From assembly GCA_007693965.1 (NCBI GenBank), contig RECQ01000035.1, forward strand, positions 1-64,000: a stretch of DNA of 64,000 bases, given 5' to 3'. Below the pieces are notes generated by a model. That model saw only the letters and a program-made list of their open reading frames with translations, had not been told where the DNA came from and did not search any database. How positions within the stretch are numbered: the stretch's first letter is position 1; the number at the start of each line of letters is the position of its first letter. A program made the position numbers and the translations under genes. The DNA comes from Phycisphaeraceae bacterium. Lineage in GTDB: Bacteria; Planctomycetota; Phycisphaerae; Phycisphaerales; UBA1924. This document shows, in pieces, positions 55,355 to 62,019 of the stretch.

Positions 55355-56503
55355 TCACGCCCCGGGCCCGCTGAAGCGCACGCCGCGACGCTCCAGTTCT
55401 TCCAGCACGCGCTCAGTCACGCCCGGCATGGCGCCGAGCTTCTCCGGCGCCAGCACGCCGGTCTCGCTCACCTCGCCCGCGGCGATCATGCGCGCGACGA
55501 TGGCGCAGGGAAACGCCGTGGTGCGCGCCATGCTGGTGGCCCGGCTCTCTCGGTCGTAGAAGTCGAGCAGGTCCCACACGAAGCGCCGCTTCTCGCCCGC
55601 CCGCTCGCCTTCAACGATGATGCGCATCACCGTCAGGTCTTCCTCGCCTTCCTCGTAGGTCCACATCGGGAACATGAGGCGGCTGGTGACATCGATCGGC
55701 CGCACATGCGCGCCGCCGACCTCGATCGATTCATGATCAAAGAGCCCCATCGCCCGCAGCACGCGCATCAGCTCGATGTGGCCGGGGTAGCGGAGGGTCT
55801 TCTCCTTCATGAAGGGGGCGTCCATTGTGTACGCCAGGCTGCGCAGGCCGTCGGTGTTGAACGCCTCCAGCGTGCCCACCCCTTCGAAGTCCATCAGCTC
55901 CGGCTCGCTCAGGGCCTCGCGCTGCACGATCTTTCCATGCTCGACGATGCGCGAGGGGCGCGTGTATTCCTCGATCACATCCGCAGGGGAGAAGCCGGCC
56001 TTGTATTCGAAGGGCCAGCGCCGCTCCCGCGGCAGGCCGCCGACGTAGATCTCGATGTTCTCGCAGCGGTCAAGCTTCGCCCGCCCGTATCCCGCCAGCA
56101 GGTTGCTCATGCCGGGGGCCACGCCGCAATCGACGACGGCGGTGACGCCCTGCTCCTTCGCCAGGGAGTCCAGCTCGAGGGCGTCTTCTGACATGAAGGA
56201 GATGTCGCAGTAGTTCCGGCCCGCCTCGATGACGGCGCGGAGCGTGGCGAATCCCAGCCGACTGGCGCCCGCCCCCAGCACGATGTCGGCGGGCTCGACC
56301 ACCCGGCGCACCGAGGCGGGGTCGGAGAGATCGGCGTTGATCGTCCGCAGCTCGGCGCCGGCCTGTCGGGCTCTGGCCGCGGCTTTCTCAAGGGCCGCCT
56401 CGTTCACATCGGCGACGGCCACCTCGAAACCGCCGGCGCGAGCCATGTCCACCGCCATGACCGATCCGACCATCCCCGCGCCCAGCACAACCGCATTCTG
56501 CAT
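55355..56503 (-). CDS. Saccharopine dehydrogenase/lysine 6-dehydrogenase family protein
   Basis: The protein has 382 residues from ATG 56503 (MQNAVVLGAGMVGSV), with GGAGAG about seven bases upstream. The N-terminal Rossmann fold has GAGMVG at 9-14. The central part (DISFMSEDALELDSLAKEQG, VVDCGVAPGMSNLL) is the saccharopine-dehydrogenase family core, close to lysine 6-dehydrogenase. Members oxidise lysine or saccharopine to 2-aminoadipate 6-semialdehyde with NAD(P). The ALDH7 gene 2.5 kb away would oxidise that product, which strengthens the assignment; exact substrate remains inference. Confidence 0.85.
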   Translation of the reverse strand: MQNAVVLGAGMVGSVMAVDMARAGGFEVAVADVNEAALEKAAARARQAGAELRTINADLSDPASVRRVVEPADIVLGAGASRLGFATLRAVIEAGRNYCDISFMSEDALELDSLAKEQGVTAVVDCGVAPGMSNLLAGYGRAKLDRCENIEIYVGGLPRERRWPFEYKAGFSPADVIEEYTRPSRIVEHGKIVQREALSEPELMDFEGVGTLEAFNTDGLRSLAYTMDAPFMKEKTLRYPGHIELMRVLRAMGLFDHESIEVGGAHVRPIDVTSRLMFPMWTYEEGEEDLTVMRIIVEGERAGEKRRFVWDLLDFYDRESRATSMARTTAFPCAIVARMIAAGEVSETGVLAPEKLGAMPGVTERVLEELERRGVRFSGPGA

Positions 56504-56569
56504 CGTTCTCTCCAAACGCTCCCATGGGCCCGGCGCTCCGCCGGCGCGGAACAGGGTACGATCCCCGCC

Positions 56570-57205
56570 ATGATCGTGCGTGTGACTGGTGTGCTGGAGC
56601 GGGTGGACGGCAACGCGGCCGTGGTCGCGATCGAAGCCGCGGGCGTGGCCCATGAAGTGCTGCTGCCGCGCTTCCTCGCCGAAAAACTGACGTCCGACAC
56701 CGGCGCTCCCATCACCCTGCACACGATCGAACTCCTCGAAGCGCACAACCAGGGCGCCTCCTTCACGCCCCGCCTGATCGGCTTCGCGACCGCGGGGGAC
56801 CGCAGGTTCTTCGAGCTGTTCACCACCGTGAAGGGGATCGGAACCCGCAAGGCCCTCCGCGCCATGGCGGCGCCCATCCCCGAGATCGCCGGAGCGATCG
56901 CCCGGCGCGACACGTCGGCCCTCCAGAAACTGCCCGAGATCGGCAAGCGCATGGCGGAGACCATCGTCGCCGAACTCAGCGGCAAGGTGGACGCCTTCCT
57001 CGGCTCTGCAGAGTCGCAGGTTGTCGAGCCCAAGACGGGCGCCGCCGCGTCGCCCGCGGGCGAGCAGGCGATCTCCGCGCTGGTGCGCCTGGGCGAATCA
57101 CGCGCCGACGCCGAACGCATGGTGCAGCGGGCGCTGGCGTCGGGCGCGGATCCGCAAACGCCCGATGCGATCCTTGCCGCGGCGTACGCGACGCGTGAAT
57201 CCTGA
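56570..57205 (+). CDS. ruvA: Holliday junction DNA helicase subunit RuvA
   Basis: RuvA binds four-way junctions and loads RuvB. The protein has 211 residues. It has the N-terminal OB domain (MIVRVTGVLERVDG), two helix-hairpin-helix segments (FTTVKGIGTRKALRAM and LQKLPEIGKRMAETIVAEL) and the C-terminal RuvB-binding domain (AISALVRLGESRADAERMV). It is divergent from the dehydrogenase gene across 66 bp. ruvB does not follow; the next gene is manC-like. Confidence 0.95.
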   Translation: MIVRVTGVLERVDGNAAVVAIEAAGVAHEVLLPRFLAEKLTSDTGAPITLHTIELLEAHNQGASFTPRLIGFATAGDRRFFELFTTVKGIGTRKALRAMAAPIPEIAGAIARRDTSALQKLPEIGKRMAETIVAELSGKVDAFLGSAESQVVEPKTGAAASPAGEQAISALVRLGESRADAERMVQRALASGADPQTPDAILAAAYATRES

Positions 57206-57265
57206 GACACTCGGGTCCGAAAGCGCTTCTTGCGGGCGCTGCGCATTCGCGGCTACCCTGATCGC

Positions 57266-58366
57266 ATGCGTTACGCGATGATCATGGCCGGCGGCGCCGG
57301 CACCAGGCTGTGGCCAATGAGCCGCGGCGCCATGCCCAAACAGCTCGTGCCCTTCATCCGGGGCCGCTCGCTCCTTCAGATCGCGGCGGAGCGGCTGGAG
57401 GGGCTCGTGCCGCCGGAGCGGCGCTACATCTGCACCGGCGAGGTCCACCGGGCGCCGATCCGGACGTCGCTTCCCGATTTCTCCGATGAGCAACTGCTGG
57501 GCGAGCCGATGGGCCGCGACACGGTGAACGCCGTGGGCTTCACCGCCGCGGTGCTGGCGAAGCTCGATCCGGACGCGATCTTCGCGGTCTTCACCGCCGA
57601 CCACATCATCGAGCCCGCGGCGGTCTTCCGCGAGCGCGTTGACCTGGCCTTCCGCCTCGTCGAACAGGACGAGCGCCGGCTGGTGACGTTCTCGATCAAG
57701 CCGACGCATCCCGCCACCGGCTTCGGCTACGTGCAGCGCGGCGAGGCGATCGACATGCCCGACTCCGACAACCTCGCATTCAACGTGAAGCGCTACGTCG
57801 AAAAGCCCGACCTCGAAACCGCGAAGCAATACCTCGCCTCCGGCGATTTCGGCTGGAACAGCGGCATGTTCGTCTGGAAGGCCTCGACCGTGCTGGACGC
57901 GATCCGGCGGTTCAAGCCCGAATCACACGCCGGCCTCATGAAGATCGCCGAGGCGTGGGACACGGACAGGCAGACTGCGACGCTCAACGAGGTGTACCCG
58001 AAGCTGCCGAAGACGAGCGTCGATTACGCGGTGATGGAGCCGGCGTGCGCCGATCCTGATTTCAAGGTCTGCACCGTGCTGACCGACGTCTCCTGGCGCG
58101 ATGTCGGAAGCTGGCCCAGCTACGGTGAAACGCTCGAACCCGACGGCCGCGGCAACCGAACGGCCCTGGACAACGGCGCCGAGGCGACGCTGCTCGACTG
58201 CGACGACACACTCATCGTCAGCAACGCGCCGAAGCGTCGGATCGCCATGCTGGGCGTGAAGGGCCTGGTGGTCGTCGACACGCCGGACGCAACGCTCATC
58301 ATGCCGGAGGACCAGGCCGAACGGCTGAAAGAGCTGCACGGCCTGCTGCCTGATGAACTGAAGTGA
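57266..58366 (+). CDS. manC: Mannose-1-phosphate guanylyltransferase
   Basis: The enzyme makes GDP-mannose from mannose-1-phosphate and GTP for surface polysaccharides. The protein has 366 residues from ATG 57266 (MRYAMIMAGG). The nucleotide-binding GGAGTRLWPMSRG, then PKQLVPFI, FTADHII, YVEKPDLETAKQYLASGDF and WNSGMFVWK are the family marks. There is no C-terminal isomerase domain, so it is the short, monofunctional type. It lies 60 bases after ruvA on the same strand. Confidence 0.93.
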   Translation: MRYAMIMAGGAGTRLWPMSRGAMPKQLVPFIRGRSLLQIAAERLEGLVPPERRYICTGEVHRAPIRTSLPDFSDEQLLGEPMGRDTVNAVGFTAAVLAKLDPDAIFAVFTADHIIEPAAVFRERVDLAFRLVEQDERRLVTFSIKPTHPATGFGYVQRGEAIDMPDSDNLAFNVKRYVEKPDLETAKQYLASGDFGWNSGMFVWKASTVLDAIRRFKPESHAGLMKIAEAWDTDRQTATLNEVYPKLPKTSVDYAVMEPACADPDFKVCTVLTDVSWRDVGSWPSYGETLEPDGRGNRTALDNGAEATLLDCDDTLIVSNAPKRRIAMLGVKGLVVVDTPDATLIMPEDQAERLKELHGLLPDELK

Positions 58367-58403
58367 TGCATTGAACGCAGAGGACGCGGAGATCTCGGAG
58401 AGG

Positions 58404-58571
58404 GGAGGAACTCGGAGGGAGACGGAGTTTTTGAGTTAGACGGAGGAAGAGAAGAGGGGATTGTGTGGCTTGGTTCGGGAGCCGTAGAGAAAGTCGGCGC
58501 CGTCATTTCGAAATCCACAATTCTTTCCCCTCCGTTTTACTCAAAAACTCCGTCTCACTCCGCGTTCCTCC
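58404..58571. repeat. GACGGAGT element, copy 1 (168 bp)
   Basis: The left end GGAGGAACTCGGAGGGAGAC and a GACGGAGTTTTTGAGT word face the complementary ACTCAAAAACTCCGTCTCAC and GCGTTCCTCC at the right end. The core contains GGTTCGGGAGCCG and a GGCGCCGTCATT segment shared with copy 2. It ends 13 bases before the ATG of the 70-residue gene. CGCAGAGGACGCGGAG words lie outside its left end (about 58377). Confidence 0.85.
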
Positions 58572-58584
58572 CCATGATCCACCA

Positions 58585-58797
58585 ATGAGAACGCTGATCG
58601 ACACCATCATGGGCCTCTACGAACTCGCCCGCCTGGCGTGGATCACGCGGTTTCGTTTTCGCGGGCCCTACTGGCGCTGGCGCATGCACACCGCCTTCGG
58701 CTGCGGCTATCCCGAGTCGAAAATCGAGCTGATCCGCTCGGTGCTCGCCTACGGCCGCTGGGTGCATCGGATGCGTCGTGAAATGGGGCGGGGATGA
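58585..58797 (+). CDS. Small basic protein, 70 residues, function unknown
   Basis: The sequence starts MRTLIDTIMGLYELARLAWI and continues with an Arg/Trp/Tyr-rich middle (RFRGPYWRWRMHTAFGCG) and an amphipathic, basic C-terminal helix (VLAYGRWVHRMRREMG). No signal peptide or metal motif. The density of aromatic and basic residues and normal codon use suggest a real gene; similar small proteins exist in planctomycetes as far as I recall, without a known role. It is framed by two near-identical repeat elements. The upstream one leaves no Shine-Dalgarno, and the downstream one supplies the stop codon. Confidence 0.65.
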   Translation: MRTLIDTIMGLYELARLAWITRFRFRGPYWRWRMHTAFGCGYPESKIELIRSVLAYGRWVHRMRREMGRG

Positions 58798-58960
58798 ACA
58801 CGGAGTAAGACGGAGTTTTTGAGTGAGACGGAGTCAGAGAAGAAGAGAATTGTGTGCCTTGGTTCGGAAGCCGCCGGGCTGATCGGCGCCGCCATTCCGA
58901 AACCCATAATTCTCCCCCCTCCGTCTTCCTCAAAAACTCCGTCTCACTCCGCGTTCATCC
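58792..58960. repeat. GACGGAGT element, copy 2 (169 bp)
   Basis: Ends GGATGAACACGGAGT and GCGTTCATCC, with inner words GACGGAGTTTTTGAGTGAGA and CTCAAAAACTCCGTCTCACT facing each other. The core has TTGTGTGCCTTGGTTCGG and GGCGCCGCCATT, as in copy 1. The TGA in the left end is the stop codon of the 70-residue gene. A further CTCTGCGCCTCTCCGCGACC word lies outside (about 58996-59015). No gene in 58798-59030. Confidence 0.85.
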
Positions 58961-59030
58961 AGCCGCAGACAGCGCCCCTTCTTTCTCTGCGCCTCTCCGC
59001 GACCTCCGAGTTCAATCCCCCCCTGATCGC

Positions 59031-60533
59031 TCAACCGAACTCGACGCCCTGCGCCAGCGGCAGGTCGGCCCCGTAGTTCACGGTGTTCGTCTGGCGGCGC
59101 ATGTACGCCTTCCAGGAATCGGAGCCGGATTCGCGCCCGCCGCCGGTGTCCTTTTCGCCGCCGAAGGCGCCGCCGATTTCGGCGCCGCTGGTGCCGAGGT
59201 TGACGTTCGCGATGCCGCAGTCGCTGCCCTCGGGTGAGAGGAAAAGCTCTGAGGCGCGCACCGAGCCGGTGAAGATGGCGCTGGAGAGGCCCTGATCGAC
59301 ATCGTTCTGCATGGCGATGGCGTCTTCGAGGTTCTCGTATTCGAAGACATAGAGAATGGGCGCGAAGGTTTCTTCCTTCGAGATGGGCAGGTCTTTGCCC
59401 TTCGGGATGCGCACGATGGCGGGTGTGACGAAGTTGCCGGCGCGGTCGAGCTTCTCGCCGCCGGTGAGGATCTCGCCCCCCTGCTCTTTCGCCTTTTTCA
59501 GCGCCTGCATCATCTGTTCGACGGCGTCCTTCGAGATCAGCGGCCCCATGAGCGTGCCCTTCTCCAGCGGGTCGCCGATGGTGATGTTCCCGTAGGCGCG
59601 CACCAGGCGCGACGCCATATCGTCGGCGACGCTCGAATGCGCGATGAGGCGGCGGGTGCTGGTGCAGCGCTGGCCCGCCGTGCCGACAGCGCCGAAGAGC
59701 ACGCCGCGGACGGCCAGCTCCATGTCCGCATCCTCGATCACGATCACCGCGTTGTTGCCGCCCAGCTCCAGCAGGCAGCGGCCGAGGCGCTTCGCCACCG
59801 CCTGGGCCACGTGGCGGCCCATGCGGCAGCTCCCGGTGGCGCTGATCAGCGGCAGGCGCCGGTCGGCGATCATCGTCTCGCCCACGACATCATCCTTGCC
59901 AATGACGAGTTGGAAAAGGTTCGGGTGGCCCTCGCGCTCCGCGACGGTGCGCACGATGTGGTGGGTCGCGACCGACGTCAGCGGCGTGACGAGGCTGGGC
60001 TTCCAGAGCACCGTGTCGCCGCAGACCGCCGCGACCATCGCGTTCCACGCCCACACCGCCACCGGGAAGTTGAACGCGGTGATGACGCCGATGGGCCCGA
60101 GCGGGTGCCACTGCTCGAACATGCGGTGCTTTGGGCGCTCCGAGGCGATGGTGAGGCCGTAGAGCTGGCGCGAGAGGCCGACGGAGAAGTCGGCGATGTC
60201 GATCGCCTCCTGCACCTCGCCGACGCCCTCGGTGCGGATCTTGCCCATCTCGAGCGAGACGAGGGCGCCGAGTGGCTCGCGATGCTCGCGCAGGGCCTCG
60301 CCGATCAGGCGGACGATCTCGCCGCGGCGGGGCGCGGGCGTGGCCCGCCAGCGCTTGAACTCCGCCTGCGCCTTCTCGACGGCCTTCTCATACGACGCGG
60401 CGTCGTCGAGGCCGACCGAGGCGATGGGCTCGTTGGTGGACGGGTTGATCGACTCGATCGCGCCGCCGGGACCGGGGCCGGAGAGGCGGGCGTGGCCTGT
60501 GATTCCGAGTTCTTTCAGGAGTTCGTGGGGCAT
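59031..60533 (-). CDS. Aldehyde dehydrogenase, ALDH7 (alpha-aminoadipic semialdehyde) type
   Basis: The enzyme oxidises 2-aminoadipate 6-semialdehyde to 2-aminoadipate with NAD in lysine breakdown, if like antiquitin. The protein has 500 residues from ATG 60533 (MPHELLKELG); the 15 codons before it are repeat DNA. The catalytic Cys is C290 (GTAGQRCTSTRR) and the general base is E256 (LELGGNNA). The ALDH7 fingerprint is strong: MGKIRTEGVGEVQEAIDIAD, SERPKHRMFEQWHPLGPIG, TSGAEIGGAFGGEKDTGGGR and SDSWKAYMRRQTNTVNY. Confidence 0.92.
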   Translation of the reverse strand: MPHELLKELGITGHARLSGPGPGGAIESINPSTNEPIASVGLDDAASYEKAVEKAQAEFKRWRATPAPRRGEIVRLIGEALREHREPLGALVSLEMGKIRTEGVGEVQEAIDIADFSVGLSRQLYGLTIASERPKHRMFEQWHPLGPIGVITAFNFPVAVWAWNAMVAAVCGDTVLWKPSLVTPLTSVATHHIVRTVAEREGHPNLFQLVIGKDDVVGETMIADRRLPLISATGSCRMGRHVAQAVAKRLGRCLLELGGNNAVIVIEDADMELAVRGVLFGAVGTAGQRCTSTRRLIAHSSVADDMASRLVRAYGNITIGDPLEKGTLMGPLISKDAVEQMMQALKKAKEQGGEILTGGEKLDRAGNFVTPAIVRIPKGKDLPISKEETFAPILYVFEYENLEDAIAMQNDVDQGLSSAIFTGSVRASELFLSPEGSDCGIANVNLGTSGAEIGGAFGGEKDTGGGRESGSDSWKAYMRRQTNTVNYGADLPLAQGVEFG

Positions 60534-60559
60534 GGGGGGCAGGGTAGCAGGGGAAGAGA

Positions 60560-60592
60560 GGCATCGGGCATCAGGCACTGGGCATCAGGTCA
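60560..60592. repeat. GGCATCAGG tandem words
   Basis: Four words GGCATCGG/GGCATCAGG/GGCACTGG/GGCATCAGG fill the gap between the ALDH start and radA. The last word includes the radA stop codon (complement of 60590-60592). Confidence 0.7.
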
Positions 60593-61999
60593 CATGGCGC
60601 CCAGCTCCTCCATCGCCTGGCCGATGCGTTCAACGCTGATCGTTTCCACGCCCGCCAGCTTCGGCGGCGACATGCGCGCGGGGAGGACGATCCTGCGATA
60701 CCCCAGCCGCGCCGCCTCACGCACGCGCATTTCCACCTGGCTCACCGGGCGCACCTCGCCGCCGAGGCCGACTTCTCCGAAGACAGCCGTCGCCGGGGCG
60801 AGTGCTGATCGGTAGTGGGCGCCGGCGATCGCCAGCGCCAGCGGCAGGTCCGCCGCGGGCTCGGCCACGCGCAGGCCCCCCACTGCGGATGTGAAGACAT
60901 CGCGGTCCGACAGCCGCAGGCCGCCGTGCTGCTCCAGCACGGCGATGAGCATGGCGAGGCGGTTCGAGTCGACGCCGGACGATTTTCTCTTGGCGGCGCC
61001 GGGGAAGCCCGTCGCCGTCAGCGCCTGGATCTCCACCAGCACGCAGCGCGAGCCCGTCACGACGGGGCAGACGACGCTGCCGGGGCGAGGCGCCTCGCCC
61101 ATCGCGCCCGCGGCGACGCTGGCGCCCTCGGGCACCTCGCGCAGGCCGGCGCCCGTCATTTCAAAGAGGCCGATCTCCATGGTGGCGCCGAAACGGTTCT
61201 TCACGCCGCGGATGACGCGGTGGGCGTGGTGGCCGTCGCCCTCGAAGTACAGCACCGCATCGACCATGTGTTCGAGCAGGCGCGGCCCGGCGAGCGTGCC
61301 CTCCTTCGTGACATGGCCGACGAGCACCACCGCCATGCCGCTGGTCTTGGCGAGGTACACGAGGTCGGTGCAGCAGCGCCGAAGCTGGGCGACGGAGCCG
61401 GGGGAGGCGTCGAGGTCGGCCTTGTAGATCATCTGGATCGAATCGACGACGAGCACGGCGGGTTGAACCTTGCGCGCCTGCTCGACGATGCGGGCCAGAT
61501 TCGTATCAGCGAGGACGAAGAGCTGGTCGTCGCTTTCGCGGGCCGCGGCGACGCCCAGGCGCTCGGCCCGCAGGCGCACCTGGCGGGCGGATTCTTCGCT
61601 GGTGACATACAGCGTGCGCACGCCGCCGGCCGACATCTTCCCCGCGGCCTGGAGCATGAGCGTGGACTTGCCGATGCCGGGGTCGCCGCCGACGAGAATC
61701 ACCGAGCCCTGGACGATCCCGCCGCCGAGGACGCGGTCGAGCTCGCCCACGCCGGTGGGCAGGCGCGGCTCGGGGGCGTCGGTCGCTCCGACTTCGCCGA
61801 TGGGGGCGGCCTTGGGGGCGTCGGTGTGTCCGAGATCCCAGCCCCCTGCGAGGCCGCGCTGCGGATCACGGGCCGAGCCGGGGTCCTGGCGTGATTCTTC
61901 CAGCGAGTCCCACGCGGCGCAGTCGGGGCAGCGGCCCATCCAGCGCGGCTGGACGCCGCCGCAGGATCGGCAGATGAAGCTGGTGCGGACCTTGGCCAT
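60590..61999 (-). CDS. radA: DNA repair protein RadA
   Basis: RadA is a RecA-like helicase that promotes branch migration in recombination. The protein has 469 residues from ATG 61999 (MAKVRTSFICRSC); the frame is open further upstream but there it runs into the P-type ATPase gene. The C4 zinc finger is CRSCGGVQPRWMGRCPDC at 10-27. Walker A is GGDPGIGKST, the RadA motif KNRFG and the C-terminal Lon-like domain (FTSAVGGLRVAEPAADLPLA) follow. A ~40-residue Asp/Pro/Gly-rich linker lies between zinc finger and ATPase. Confidence 0.96.
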   Translation of the reverse strand: MAKVRTSFICRSCGGVQPRWMGRCPDCAAWDSLEESRQDPGSARDPQRGLAGGWDLGHTDAPKAAPIGEVGATDAPEPRLPTGVGELDRVLGGGIVQGSVILVGGDPGIGKSTLMLQAAGKMSAGGVRTLYVTSEESARQVRLRAERLGVAAARESDDQLFVLADTNLARIVEQARKVQPAVLVVDSIQMIYKADLDASPGSVAQLRRCCTDLVYLAKTSGMAVVLVGHVTKEGTLAGPRLLEHMVDAVLYFEGDGHHAHRVIRGVKNRFGATMEIGLFEMTGAGLREVPEGASVAAGAMGEAPRPGSVVCPVVTGSRCVLVEIQALTATGFPGAAKRKSSGVDSNRLAMLIAVLEQHGGLRLSDRDVFTSAVGGLRVAEPAADLPLALAIAGAHYRSALAPATAVFGEVGLGGEVRPVSQVEMRVREAARLGYRRIVLPARMSPPKLAGVETISVERIGQAMEELGAM

Positions 62000-62019
62000 C
62001 GGCGCAGCATAGCTGCGAT

